64,000 nucleotides of DNA from the NCBI GenBank assembly GCA_003586115.2, contig QVOM02000042.1, positions 33,247,541 to 33,311,540 on the forward strand, read 5' to 3'. A program made the translations under genes and the position numbers. Every line of letters begins with the position of its first letter. Position 1 is the stretch's first letter. Positions 43,651-56,614 of the stretch are shown piece by piece. The stretch is from Salvator merianae (lineage: Eukaryota; Chordata; Lepidosauria; Squamata; Teiidae). The notes beneath the pieces were generated by a model. It was not told the origin of the DNA. It saw nothing but the letters and a program-made list of their open reading frames with translations, and searched no databases.

Positions 43651-46160
43651 GTTTGTTATGAGTCAAAAGTGGATGACCCATAAGACCAAAATGATTAGTT
43701 CCCCACTATAGACACAAGTTCAGAGCTTGGAAGAACACTCTCTTTCTCCTTCAAATAGTTCAGTCCAAGACTGGTGAATGTGGGTATACTCCATTGTGTT
43801 AAGTGAGGTCAGTTTCCATGAGTTTGACTAAAACTGTAGCCTGTTTCGATCCCTGGAACCTTATTCTTTACACACTCAGTCCCAATAGGTACTATCCAAT
43901 TCACTTTGTTATGTCAGCTTTTCCATGGACTTTTCCATTGAACAGATTCTTGGAAATCATGCAATTCTTTGATATGTTTTTCCCTCATGTAAGCTAGAAG
44001 TTGTACATTTTAAATCTTACTTTAAAGAATGCATTGACATACTCTGTAGATTTTGAGGGCTTCCTACCTATAATAACAAGCTGTAATTAATTTTATCTCA
44101 AGAGTTACAAACACAAACTAACTATATTTTATACCTCATAAATGAATAATTTTTCCTGGCACGTATCCTTGCTAGCAACAATTAACTTAATTTCTGCTGC
44201 CTACCTGGGTACTTCACATTCAGACTTCAGTAATTGCTCCCCAAGCATAATTGCTTACATGCTAATTTTAGATAGCAGAAAATACAAACTGTACTTTGTT
44301 TAACTATCTCGTCATTTTTGAAGTATGTTGTGCTAATTGCATTATTAATTGGGAAGAGATGATAAATTGGTCAATAATGACAGTCAGATTGCAGTTACAT
44401 TCATTGGGAATATTGATTATCATGTAAAACACTGTTGTTCCAAAGCAATGCTTAAAGTATCTCATCAATAAATCCAGTGCTACGTGTTTCCATTGTGACA
44501 TTGAATACTACAGGAAAAGGAAAAGGAAACAGTCATTCCTCATATAATGTGATGGTTCAGTTCCATAAGACTGCTGTGCTATGCAAAACTGTGTTATAAA
44601 AGTAATTTCAACCTATGAAAACCCAGGGTTGGGGTACTGTGGCTATCAGGGGGATTAGCCTACCCATGCATGTCAATATAAGTCAATAGAGAACTGTTGG
44701 AATTGGCCACTAGAAGATTCCAGTGGGCCTGAATTCCCTATGCAAGTCAATGGATTAAAGAGCTGCACACAGCAAATATGGAGCCAGACAGTTCATTTAT
44801 ACATGATCTTACTAGTTTTTATCTGTGTCCGATTTGTGAGGATGTATATAAGTGTTCATTTATATATGATCTTACTGTTTTTTATCTGTGTCCAATTTGT
44901 GTTTTTATAATTATGTGCTTAACAGTGGAACTATATTAAAGCTTTCTCAGCATTCTAACAAATTTGGTTCAACTATTTTTGTTGCATTGCTAAAATCCAG
45001 GAGGACCATGTGCTGTTCTTTTTCTGTCACTTCCTAGCCTCTCTTAAAATTCTCTGCTGTCTCCAGCAAGAATGAATTACAGCCAACATTATCTCTATAT
45101 AAAGAAAATGTACTTTCCTGACAGGTTTTCAGATGTTAATTCCTTCATAGTCACCACATCAAGCGGAAAATACATTCAGAATATTAAATCTGAGGTTCCC
45201 TTGTCTTGATATGTCTGCTGATTCAAAGGAAGTCTCTCTGATGCCTCGAAGATCTATCGACAATAATGCAGTAATGAAATGTGAGTTACTTTTAGATGAA
45301 GCTTGTGAGATTAATGTGTCAGTTCAATCCAGAATCATATAGAACTAGGAGATTTAGCATTAAGGTTTGACTTTGTTGGGAATCACTCTGGAAGCAGAAG
45401 ATTATACAATAGCAAGAAACCTTTAGTATTATATTTTGAGTAACAAAAATTGCACTGATATATGGAAAACAGATTAGCAATATTCATTGAACTTTTTTCC
45501 TGATAACTGCCTGCCCCACAATATTTATTACCAGCAGCCAACAGATTGGGACTGTTAAGGCAGTAGGTGAGGTACAAGACTCCTGTTGTGGAAAATCCAC
45601 ATTGCTCTCTTCAAGCTTCTTTGTGACCAATGGCAGATCAGAATGTAGTCAGGATGACAGACTAAAAAAAAGCTTTCAATCAGTACTTTCCATCCTGCCT
45701 CATCATACTTATAGAAGTGCTACATAACCCCCTGTAGAATCTTACACCCGTCCTAAGCTCTATTCATTTTGGTGGGACTTACCTACATAGATTTTCATGG
45801 CTGGTTATGAACTGTAAGCAAGAGATGAGCATACTACTGGAATAAGCCACAGGCTCTTAAAGAAAATAACTTAAAATAAATCCAAGGCAGTGATAGCAAC
45901 TGCCATTTGCTATTGCTGTCAGCCTGTGAAGACTTTCCTTGCTTTTTCAACAGAATGACCCCTGGGCCTTCAGCACAATCTATGGATCTTTGAATTTGGG
46001 AACCTCACCTCTCTCCAAGGTTAAACAGACTATTCTTCAACTAATAATCAACTAAGCCCTGATACTCAGATATCATGCCGGCCATCCCATACCCTCTAAC
46101 ATGATCTACACCAAAGGGCAAAATCCCTTTAACTTACCTGTCTCCCCAAAAGGAATCAGG
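43651..46160. other. Unassigned AT-rich DNA
   Basis: No gene recognised. It contains a 63-bp-period duplication at 44791-44901 and otherwise only short frames. Confidence 0.4.
44791..44901 (+). repeat. 63-bp-period tandem duplication
   Basis: 'gttcatttatacatgatctt' with 'tttttatctgtgtcc' starts at 44791 and again at 44854, with a few substitutions (cat/tat, cga/caa). Confidence 0.85.
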
Positions 46161-46164
46161 TAGC

Positions 46165-46245
46165 TTGGTTGATTTGTTTGTTCATTTATATTGTTTCATT
46201 TGCATCTCACCCTTCTTCCAAAGGTCCCAGGATGGGTAACAATAC
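46165..46245 (-). pseudogene. LINE 3' tail fragment
   Basis: 'gtttgttcatttatattgtt' followed by 'gcatctcacccttcttcca' then 'aaggtcccaggatgggtaac' is the reverse complement of the usual 'gttaccca.ccctgggacc..gggcgggatataaat' end of L2/CR1-like LINEs. No coding part remains. Confidence 0.5.
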
Positions 46246-47323
46246 TCAATAAAAAGAAAAAGGTGAAGGTGAATGGCAGCTTGCATTAGAAGGACAAAGC
46301 TGGCAATTGAGAAAGGTGCCATTTCTGTTTGCAAACCAATGTACAGCCAATGTGGATAAAAGAGCTAAATTAACACATTTGTGTTGAATTTTCATGCATA
46401 ACAAAAATATCCTCACCATATTTAACATTCCCAAATTCCCTGGTCTGATTCAAAGAAAACCACTGTATTATTAGAAATAAACAATTTTTCAGAGAATAGC
46501 ACCCAGCAGAGCAGGAGAGGTCCCTGGTTTCACAGGCTAAGATCACTACATTTATTCCTCAGTGAAAATTCATTTTATGTTTCAATCAGTTGGCTAATGT
46601 AATAGAAGTCCCTCCATATTTTCTCTCCCTCCCACTGCATTGTGCAGCCATTTCTGAGAGTTGGGTGGCTGCCTACCTAGTAAGGCAGGAAAATAATTGG
46701 GAGCAAGACAGTGCCTATTTTTTTAATTTCCTCTGACTATTTGTTTAGCTCTTTTATTTTATATAAAGTTTGTTAAAGTTTCCAAGAAATATTAAGAGTT
46801 ACACAACAGACACACAAAGAAACATATAGATACATTTTTTAAAAAAGGAAATAAAGGTAACACTAAATACACAAAAAATCTAAAAATAATTAATAATGAC
46901 CTCTGATCTTGTCTTTGATGACCATTTTTTATTTCCATGTTGTTGTTCATTCTTTCATCTTGTGTACCAACATGCATAGTTGATGCAGATTGTTTTACAT
47001 AACTACATAGTCCAATAGAAATTATCCAAGTCATGCACCAAGAAATTAATCTCATCAGCTCTGTGCCCAATATGTTTGTGTTGATGAGGTGGAATATGCA
47101 CACATTTAGACAAAAATCTGTACACTTAAAACTGTTCACTGGAAACTGGTCAGGTTTCCTGAAGAGTGATTCAAACTAGAAGTATGCAGACTCCCATATT
47201 ACAACTTTCCAATCCCTCAACATCCTCATATGGTGCCAGTGGTTGTACAGTTTTTGTACAGTTGTCTGCTGAAATCAGCTTGGTTCCATCATACCGAACT
47301 CTCACCTCCATTGAGAGAGACAA
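46246..47323. other. Unassigned DNA
   Basis: No gene or repeat family is recognised. A 115-codon reverse frame (46792-47139) has no identifiable domain. Confidence 0.35.
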
Positions 47324-47331
47324 CTCCTGAA
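47324..47331 (+). repeat. 8-bp target-site duplication of E3 (left)
   Basis: ctcctgaa, identical to 48090-48097. Confidence 0.95.
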
Positions 47332-48089
47332 TAGGGGTGTGCACGAAGGCACTTTCCCCTCTTCGCTTCGCAGCGCTGCGAAGCAACGGAGCTTCGTTTT
47401 CACACGAAAATGAGAGGCGCGAAAAGGGCGCCTTTCATTTTCGATGTGAAAATCTTCACAGCGACCATACTGATCGGGAAACGTAGAAAAATTAACACGA
47501 AGGAAACACCTTCGCCGCGAAGGTCTTCCCTTCGCGTTGATTTTTCTACGTTTCCAATCGCTGCACGCTGTCTCATTCACTCTGGTCTGTCAGCGCACGC
47601 GCTGACAGCCTAGGGGAATGAGACAGCCATCGGAAAGGAAGAAAAATCAACGCGAAGGAAAGACCTTCGCAGCGAAAGTCTTCCCTCCGCGTTGATGATT
47701 TTTCTCCTCTTCCGTTGGCTGTCTCATACGCCCTAGGCTGTCAGCACACGCACTGACAGCCTAGGGGAATGAGACAGCCATCGGAAAGGAAGAAAAATCA
47801 ACGCGAAGGAAAGACCTTCGCAGTGAAGGTATTTCCTTCACGTTGATTTTTCTTTCTTTCTGATGGCTGCGCGCTGCCTCATTTCACCCTAGTCTGTCAG
47901 CGCGCACGCTGACAGCCTAGGGGGATGAGCCAGCAGCAAATTGCGAAGGTCCCGAAATGCAGTGAAAATTGAGGGACCTTCACAATTCGCATTCGTGATT
48001 TCTGTTGCCTTTCGCATTCGATGTGAAGGGAACGAAATCACGAAATTTGAACGAAGTTTCGGTGCTACGAAGCTTCGTGCACACCCCTA
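47332..48089 (+). mobile_element. E3: palindromic hAT-like element (758 bp), perfect boundaries
   Basis: The left end is taggggtgtgcacgaaggca. The right end, reversed, is taggggtgtgcacgaagc, giving an 18-bp near-perfect terminal inverted repeat. Exact octamers ctcctgaa flank it. The interior has the E-family 'cttcgcttcgcagcgctgcg' dyad, then alternating palindromes. A gtcagcgcacgcgctgac-type core starts (as ctgtcag) at 47587, 47738 and 47894, spaced about 151-156 bp. Between cores are palindromes built on 'aaaaatcaacgcgaagg' with centres such as 'gaccttcgcagcg'. The right arm matches that of E2 ('aattgcgaaggtcccgaaat', 'gctacgaagcttcgtgcac'). No protein is encoded; the 92- and 67-codon frames are palindrome shadows. 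Confidence 0.9.
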
Positions 48090-48097
48090 CTCCTGAA
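48090..48097 (+). repeat. 8-bp target-site duplication of E3 (right)
   Basis: ctcctgaa, identical to 47324-47331. Confidence 0.95.
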
Positions 48098-48113
48098 GGA
48101 TATTATGAAATAG

Positions 48114-48328
48114 TTAAGGCTACATTTGAAAGAAGAACCACCTCTGAGGCAGCTTAAAGACAGTTTAGAGATGGTTCACAGGTGGGATTATTCACATGCC
48201 AGCCTGCCCCTCCACACTCTCTTAGGAAAGGTATTTAAGAGATGGGATGAGAACACAAGGGTCACACGCTACTATCTCTAAAGTCCTTTTGAGCTGCTTT
48301 TGTTGCTAAGTGTGAACACAGCCTAAGT
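48114..48328. mobile_element. Family K foldback MITE, copy 2
   Basis: The left arm 'taaggctacatttgaaag' then 'ccacctctgaggcagctt' is paired with the right arm 'aagtgtgaacacagcctaa'. The middle 'gggattattcacatgccagc' then 'ctgcccctccacactctc' matches the copy at 19597-19815. It lies only 16 bp beyond the right target duplication of E3. Confidence 0.7.
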
Positions 48329-49600
48329 AGCCAGAAACATCCAGCAACTTGGAGCAAGAGATCTTGGCTCTGAAGTGGACAGGCCCAAGAAACCTAAGAT
48401 TGTGGCAAGGACAGAACTTTATCAAAGGTGTGCCTGAAACATCTCTCACAGCTTTAGGATTGAGTTGGTGGGTTGAAGAGTCCCTTGTACTGTTATCCAC
48501 AATAATAAGCTGAATTTTATTTCTGTGTCTGATAGATCCACCTGGGTACCTTTAGCAGATTTTTGAAAGATTGACACAAAAGAATTTTTCTTCCTCTATC
48601 CCTATTTTGGAGGTCGTGACCCAAGGGATAAGTGTCTGCCCACTGCCTATCCATTCTCTTGGATTCCTAGACTGGAATAAGTGTACTCTGCCAGTGGACA
48701 GCTGCCCTAGACTTACTAGAAATGACCTGGGGAGAAAGGGGCTAGTGCTTGTCCCATACTCACCAGCAGTCACTAGGAAAAATATCCCATGGAATGGGAA
48801 CATCCACTGGAAGGCACCTTGACAGGTGGAAAAAAATCTATTATGCCCATCTTGCCACCAAGGCAGAATGCTGTAGTCAAACCAAGAGCCCTCTGTCAAA
48901 CTACAAATATTGATTGCTTCTGAACACCCCTGATTAAGAACCTTGACCTCTAACCTCTAAAAGTGCAAATAACCTTGTCAGTTTTTTCAGACTTCGATGC
49001 AACCCCTGCAGCCACTTCACCAAGAAAGAAGGCATCCAGAAAAACATGAAATCCCTTGGATTACTAAGCCTACACTTCCCTAGGAACTGGGGAAACAGAC
49101 TATTTCTCTTGTCCTCCTTTTTCTAAGGTTCTTCTTCAGCTTAAAGATACAGTATTGCAAGGAACAGTCTCTTTCTCTCTCCCTCCCTCTCTCCGTCTCT
49201 CCCCCCCCCTCTTTCTCTCCCCTCTGCAGCTAGATTGGGGGGGGGGGGATGTAGCAAATTCCTTGTAACACAGTACAGTATTTGCTCATTCTCTCCAGTA
49301 TATTTTTTATCTTGCATTTCTAAATTTTCTTTTTAATTAAAATCATTTTTTGGAATTTCCAGCATTTTTGCTTCCCTTCCTGAGCATCAGTGGTCAGCCA
49401 GGTTTTGTTAAACCAAACCCAAAACATAAAAGAACCTGTAGAACGTGAGAAGTCATAAGATGCAAGTTAGAAGAAGTTCTTATAATACAACTGTTTTCTT
49501 TCTCCTCCTCCTCCTCTTCCTCCCTCCTTCTTTCTTTCCTGAGCATTATTATTTCTACCAAAATGATTAATTTTAACAAGACTATGGCACTGTCCGCATT
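48329..49600. other. Unassigned DNA with polypyrimidine tracts
   Basis: It contains a 58-base CT-rich tract (49168-49228), a run of about 12 G (49238-49249) and a CTC-rich tract (49500-49538). No recognisable gene; the frames at 48552-48899 on both strands shadow each other. Confidence 0.45.
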
Positions 49601-50270
49601 AGAAAAGAGCCAACCATTGATCAGCTATGGGGCAGGGAATTCTGCAAGTTCCCATGACTTCTTCTGCCTCTGAAAGAAGTGGCAATTCCTTAAAGTGCAT
49701 GGGGAAGCATTTAGAGACCACCTGCAGCTAACTCTTCACCTGGAATATCAGGACATGTACCTGCTTTGAAGCTCAGTTGCCATTTCTGATTCCTATCCCT
49801 GGCCTACCATTCTGGCCAGGGACTTAACTTATGCAAGCAGCATGCCATTCATGCAAACAATCTGTCAGGTGAGGAGAGTCAGCACAAAATTTCATTCATT
49901 TGTCCATAGCCCTGCCACATCTGTGCCAGACAGAAAGTGACGCTGTGTCTCCACTTTAAAATAGAGATGACTGCACCTGGAACATCTGGTACAGGTGCCA
50001 TGATCATTGTCCAACAGGATGCTTCCTCATCTCCACTTGTAAGAAAGGAGGTGTTCTTTGGAAAGGAGCTCTGTGGCACCTCTGTTCAGGGCAACAAAAC
50101 TGTGCTCTCACAAAATGGAACCTTGGACATCAATCATATCTGGAAAAGGGGGTGGTGTAATTGTCACCAGGCACTTCCTGCTGCCGCAGGTGGAGACATG
50201 GTAGCAGAAACCATTTCTCTGGGCACCTTCATGGGGAACTGGAGACATGGTCTGAGTCAGCTCCACACAG
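49600..50270. mobile_element. Family D interspersed repeat, longest copy
   Basis: 'gtgtctccactttaaaatag', 'gtccaacaggatgcttcctc', 'gtaattgtcaccaggcactt', 'ccatttctctgggcaccttc' and 'ctggagacatgg' align in order with 7.8-8.13 and 14.35-14.61 kb. The mirrored 'gaggtgttctttgg' and 'gtgcaTggggaagc' style blocks suggest inverted arms. The 128-codon frame at 49937-50323 runs through it, is partly open on the other strand, and shows no known domain. Confidence 0.5.
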
Positions 50271-52465
50271 CCCTGATGGGGGCCTTGTTTAGATTAAGCC
50301 TCTGTCCATCCAGTTTATTGTGAAAAGCAAGTCTTCCTTCCTTGCACAGATTATACTGATTTGTAGGTTCTTTACTAAACTAAAGCCTCTTTCAAGCTGA
50401 CATTTGGATAAATATGTGTGTTCATTAAGATAGTCATTTTCTCAGTCAAATCATCATAGTCTCATTTCAGTGTTGGGAACCAAGTGAAAAATTAGTCAAC
50501 AAATAATTGATTCCAAAACTCCTTTTTCCCTTAATAAATTATTCAAATTATTTTTTCGTTTCTTTCCCAGACAGAAAAGGCTTGTTCGGTTAGCTACTCC
50601 TCGATGCATTTCATTAGCATTTGGAACGGATCTGGTTTATGTATGCTATATGCTTTCTCTGAATAGCTAAATAGACATTACATATTTTGAGTCAGTCATT
50701 AACATGCTTAGCATACCAATGTCTTCTGCTTGTAAAACAGGTCTGTAGATGCTAGGAGGCTATATTTATCCTTACCTATTTTTGGTCTTTACCAAAATAA
50801 CCAATATCTTACATATCTTTCAGATACAAATATGTGGACATAGGTTTATAAGACCAGTCCAAGTTTTAGAGTGCTTGGATGCTGTAGTTCAGTGGTTGGC
50901 CTATGAATGGAGCAGAGATGGCCCACTCTACAACTCCCTGAACTTGGCAACCCCCTGAGCTTGGTATCCAATGTGGCCACAACTCTCACAATGACCCCAA
51001 ACTGGCAGTGTTTCATCTTTCCCCTGCAGCTTCCAGAAAGCAAGTGAAAACAGGTAAGTATTTCTATGTTCTCCAGTAAAGTTTAGCAAGCTCACACAAA
51101 CAGCAGGCTCCCAAACAATGATGAAGAGTTCTTCCAACTGTCTTGAGGTGCCCATTTGCACATTTTTTGCTGCAAACTGGCCACAGCTTCAGCCAGCCTA
51201 ATTGCAGAACATCGGCTGGATATGCATTACTGGGAGCACATTCAGACCTTTTGAACTTTATATTAACCCATTCCAGAGGTACCACCAATACCACCAAGCA
51301 ACTATGGATGGCAACTGCTCTCCATCGCCCTCAAGTTAGCTGACCATTATACATCCTCAGCCTAGTATCTCCTGTTACTCCCATCATTTTTGTACAGCCC
51401 ACATGACCCTAAAAGCCATAATTCTAATTTAATGTTTTGGCATCAACTGTATATTATATCCCCGTTTTCTTCTGAACAACTAAAGAGATTCTTCTCCCTG
51501 CCTCCATGTTGTCTTCATAATAAGTTTGTATGATAGGTTGGACTGAGATCACCCAGCAAGTTTTCATGCCTTGGGGGCGGATGGTGTGAACCCTATTCCC
51601 TCAGATTCTAGTTCAGCAAGTTACCCAGTGTACTATGCTGGTTCTCTTTTAAAGGACATTGAAAAGCAAGCTTTCTTTACAATGAGAAGAAAAAAAAACT
51701 CCACACATTATGGTCAGCCACTCAGATTAATAACATTTCATCCTTACCCTCTTAATGAATGACCAACACTTGATAACAGGAAAGCAGCATAACCAATGCA
51801 CAAAACACAGAAGAGTGGCTCTTCTGACCCAGCACCCCTTTATTTGACTTTCACAGTGATCACAAGTGCGGGAGCTCATATTCTGGTCTACCACTTCAAC
51901 ATATCAAGTCCCTAATTAATAAGACCCGACAGATCACTGCCATGTGGCAATCAGCATTCATCCACTTAACCGCCAAAAAAGCCAGGTTTTGTTTTCTCTC
52001 TAACCAGCAAATTGAAAGCTCAAGGTGATCTGGAATCTGTGCTTACTTTAGAATAAAATAAGAAAGAGATAGATGAAAGTGCTGAGTTAGAGCCAAATAA
52101 TCTCTCTAACAAACAAAAATTATGAGCCAAAGGAAAGCTGACATTAGCGTCACTCTTCCAGTTCAAAACCCCATCAAGCAGGACACAGATCAGAACGATA
52201 GGATAGTCAGGAATGGGCAAGTCTCCAACTGGAAGCTTTCATTTTCCTGGACTCTGCTTTGATCTGTAGAAAATCAAGACACAACACAGGGAGACCAGGG
52301 TTCTTTACGGTTCCTGTCACCCTGTGATCCTAATTGTTGGGTGCTTCTGGTCATACAACAAGAAATAGTTCATTACTGAATGAGGTTACATAAGTTATTG
52401 CAGAAGCAGAATGTCACTGTCACTGAATTAGTTTAACTTGCACATCTCTCTATCACAAGATGAAC
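50271..52465. other. Unassigned DNA
   Basis: No gene, RNA gene or clear repeat family; only short frames. Confidence 0.35.
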
Positions 52466-52472
52466 AACAACA

Positions 52473-52935
52473 AGCCTGTTCGCACTTTGCACTGAAACGC
52501 AAAGTATCTAGGAAAGTGTTTCTGTACTTCACAAAGATCCTCATGACCAGAAGCAGCATATCACTGCTCCTGATCACAACTAGCTGTGAAGCACAAATTA
52601 GTATTCCACAGCTTTACCGGGAGCTACCAGTAAATTGCATTCACACCTGTTTCCAGTTGCAAATGGATGGCCACATCGCACTTGGTGACTCTGCCTGTGC
52701 AGTGCTGCCAGTCACCATGACAGCATCTGGATGCTTCCCGGCCTCTGTCATGATAAGAACTGAGCAAGGATACTAGCATTCACATCATGAATGCTGGTAT
52801 CCTGCTCATATTGCAAACTAGGACCACACAGTGCAGATGGTGTCCACACTGTGTGGTCGATACCACCATGGAATGTTTGCAGTCAAACATCCCATGACAG
52901 TAATTGTGAAAACACTCAATGTTTCATCATCATCA
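52473..52935. mobile_element. Family B foldback MITE
   Basis: It begins 'gcctgttcgcactttgcac'. The interior carries 'gtgaagcacaaattagtat', 'tccacagctttaccggg', 'caaatggatggccac', 'atgaatgctggtatcctgct' and 'gtgcagatggtgtccacact', all family hallmarks. The right end is degraded ('aattgtgaaaacactca'). Noncoding. Confidence 0.7.
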
Positions 52936-53511
52936 TCATAAGCCAAATTGTGCTTGGTGCAATTGCTGATGGTCTTTCCCCAGAGTGTAGAAAGTAATGT
53001 TACTTCGTGGGCATAGTTAGCACCCATATGTGCTAAAATGATTGTCACAGGGTAAGCTGGGGCCGAGGCATCCATATAGTTTAAGACTAGATATGGATGT
53101 CTCCATCTCACACTCAAAAGGAATGACCATTACGCAGCATGGGATTTCATACTCTTAGGTCACTGTCTGTGGTGTTCCATGTGCAGAAACGTTCAAGGGC
53201 TGCTTCAGAGCTTGTCTGTTTATGTTTTATTTATTTATTTGTATTGGACCATTTGATCAAAGTTTTGTCAACCGTATCATGACAGCAGCATGCTACCACT
53301 TCCCTTCAGTCTCAATCAGGGTTTCATCTGGACGGGTCTTAATATTCCTTCCATGGGTTGAACATCTCTAATATAGTAATTTGAATGTAGATGTGTTTCA
53401 ATGGCATTCTATAGTTGCATGAATTTCCCTGTTTGATGTAATCCTATGGTGATAACTTTGCAGTTGCAATAAGAATTCTAATAAGGATGTGTACATGTGA
53501 TATTTAAAATA

Positions 53512-54475
53512 AGTTTTATTTATTTAAGAATTTATATCCCACCCTTCATCCAGACTGAGTCACAGTAGTGAAAAAATATATAGAACACTCCTAAAACATA
53601 TATAAAATAAGTCTTCTCTCCTTGCCTACCTGCCTAGCAGGACAGCACTCAGAGAAAGCTAAATAGCAAAGGCCTGGGTGAAGATGTTTACTTAACCAGG
53701 TACCAAAAAACATATAACATGGGCACCGGATAAACCTCCAGAGGGAGGATGTTCAATAGTCTGGGGGCCACCACAGAAAAGACTCTCTTGCATGTTTCTG
53801 CACTTGCGCCTCTGAGAGAGGGGGAGCTTCAAAAAGACTCTATCCTTGATCTGTCAATACTAGGGAGGTCTACATGGAAGAAGATACTCCTTCAGATAAC
53901 CAGGAGCCAAGTCATTTAGGATTTTATATGCTAGAATCCACACCTTAAATTGGGCTTGGTAGCAAATAGACAATGAATACAGATCTTTCAGGCCCAGTGT
54001 GATGTGTATTCATCCAAAGACTTCCATCAGCAGTCGAGCTGCTGAATTCTGCATTAGTTCCAGCTTCTGGATTATTTTCAAGGGTAGCCCCATGTAGAGT
54101 ACATTATAGTAGTCAAATCTGGAAGTTACCAGACCATGGATCACTATGGCCAAGTAATCCCTATCCAAGAAAGGATGAAGCTGGCAAACCAGTCAAAGAT
54201 GGAGGTAGGCATTTTTGTCTACCACTGCCACACAAGTCTCAAACAGCAGCAACAAATCCAGGAGCACCCCCAGATCACACACCTGTTATTTCCAGGACAA
54301 AATAATTCCATGCAGAAACAGGTGCCTCTTAACTTCCTGGACTCAGGACCCCATGACAGGCAGTAACTCAGTCTTGTCTACATTCAGCGGCAATTTATTG
54401 GTCCACATTCAGCCCACTACTGCCTCCAGGCAGCAATCAAGCTCCTGAACCTAGTCCCCTGACATAGAAGGGGAG
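53512..54475 (-). pseudogene. L2-like LINE RT C-terminal region and 3' end
   Basis: The reverse strand encodes TSRFDYYNVLYMGLPLKI, IQKLELMQNSAARLLMEV and FKVWILAYKILNDLAPGYLK. This is the conserved C-terminal block of L2-group RTs (LDYCNALY.GLP, LQ.VQNAAARLL, Y.K.LNGL.P.YL). The 3' end lies at 53512-53570, where 'ttatatcccacccttcatcc' and 'ttatttatttaagaa' form the tail in reverse. Stops and frameshifts make it nonfunctional. The plus-strand frames at 54136-54448 are antisense shadows. Confidence 0.8.
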
Positions 54476-54479
54476 GCAT

Positions 54480-56430
54480 TTCATTGTATTACAGGCAACA
54501 CTTTTGAAAATGTGATAATTAAAAACTCGTATTTCGAATTGCATCATAGCTATCATTTTCTATCTATGTCATAGACATGCTACCTACCAAGCAATTGTGT
54601 AATAATAGATTAGTCCTCTGGGACTAATATATAGGAAAGTGGAAAGTACAGCTTTCCCCTGCATCCCCAAAGGCCAGTCTCTCTCATTACCAACTTTCAT
54701 CCTCACTTAATAGTACCTCACTTTGCTGGTGCCTTGCCTGTCAATCACATCTCTTGTAGCTTTGCTATTTTCACACTGCCCACAACTTTTCATACTTGTC
54801 AGTCATACATTTTGCTCTCTTGACCTTGCAGCCTGCTTTCTGTACAAGGGATAGAAACCTTGCTTTAATAACTCTGCAAATTTCCACATCTTTCTTCTTT
54901 CCTTTTTTTTTTTTTTTAAAAATGTTCTTAAAATGATTTAAGATCTAATACAAACGATTAACTAACTAATCAAAAATCAAAAAGAATATTAAAAATAGTA
55001 TGACCAGAAACTCTTACCATCTGCCGCAGATCCACACAAACACACCCACACCAGGATATAATTAAAATTAATGAAATTATTATGGAAAATAATGGCAACC
55101 TTAATATCTATATTTTGTGAGGAGGAATAGGGTACCGTTGTCAGACCATGGATGTTTGTCTTGAAGTGAACAAGTATTCATTTTGTCCCATTGATTGATT
55201 GTTCTTTGCTCTTCCAAATATTTATGAGTGGAATAAGACAATGCCACATGCACCACTTTGTGTTGCTTTCAGGTAAAGAGCAAGGAAGATGCCCATATTG
55301 AATGGGCATTCAATTTAAGTGTCTGAGCCAGGGGTGGTGTGTTCCAAAGTGGGAGAGAGGAATAATATATTTCCACATTGTCAAACATCTGTACTTTTAC
55401 TGTTAGTTTCACTACTCTTCTAGTCAATAAATCATTAAAGGTTTTGTGAGCTTAACCCATATGTGCTGTGTTATGTCTTCACTGGAGTGTAGAGGCCATC
55501 ATTTAACTCGTATAAACAAAAAAACAAAGAAATCCACTCAGCCATAATCCATTACAATGGAACATCTAAACTATCATATTGAAGTTTAGATTTGGCTCTA
55601 TATCAGCACTTTATCTTAGATTTTATGGGATAAAAGAGAATGCTGGCTGTACTGCTGAAAATGCACCTGTGTGTAAATGCATTTATATCAATGGGCTTCT
55701 CAGATGCTTCTTCTGACAGGATTTTTTATTCTTTTCTGATGCATATTAACTATCTGAAAAACACATCTCCCCCTGGATATTTCTGTACACGTTATGCATT
55801 GCCAAATAGTTTTTCATTAAAAATGTATGCCAACTGACATCCAAACAAGGTTTTGTGAATCTATCAGAGCTCTGTTTTGGCCTCAGTTCAAGTGCCATTT
55901 GTTGCAGGTTTACTCTCACACCAAGTGCATTAGTATCAGAGAATAACTACTGCAAATTGGAAAACATAGCTTTTTAGCAAAAATATAAATATTAAAAGAA
56001 CCTTGAAGTCTTATTCTCACATAGCATTTTGGAGGGTTTTTTAAAACTTTCTTTCTTGGCAGTTTCCAGCTGCACATCAGTCACAAGGCACTTGGCACAA
56101 ATGTGTTTAGAGGAGTTTCATCAATTACTTTACGCCTCAGATTGTCAAGACATGAGAGAGTCTCCAAAAATTTGTCAAGTCCTTCTCATGATAAAAAGCA
56201 GGTCAGCAAAACCCAGCAGAATCCATTGAAATCATCAAAGCTATTATCCTGCAATCTAACTGTCACCAAAGCACCATAAAAGAATTGAGTTGGTTTTCAG
56301 TCATGACCACATCCTGGAAGGAGAAGGAAGAAATGAAAAGCAACTTTGAATGATGTTCTTTGCATCTTACTTTAGGTGACATAGAAGGCTGGCTTGTTAA
56401 ACCAAACAAGATCAAAGCCAGTGAGCTTGG
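54480..56430. other. Unassigned AT-rich DNA
   Basis: Short frames only. A T-run followed by an A-run lies at 54903-54923. No recognisable gene. Confidence 0.35.
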
Positions 56431-56437
56431 ACCACAA

Positions 56438-56442
<5 letters not shown>

Positions 56443-56468
<26 letters not shown>

Positions 56469-56470
56469 CC

Positions 56471-56519
<49 letters not shown>

Positions 56520-56614
56520 GCACACACATACACATACACATACATATAGATAGATACACACACATGCACGCACGCACACGCACACGCACACACACACACA
56601 CACACACACACGCA
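56443..56614. repeat. (TG)n-(TA)n-(CA)n compound microsatellite
   Basis: TG units pass into about eleven TA units (56489-56510) and then CA/CG/CATA units. The whole ~170 bp is almost purely alternating purine-pyrimidine and roughly self-complementary. It explains the VCVCV and HTHTH frames on both strands. Confidence 0.97.
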
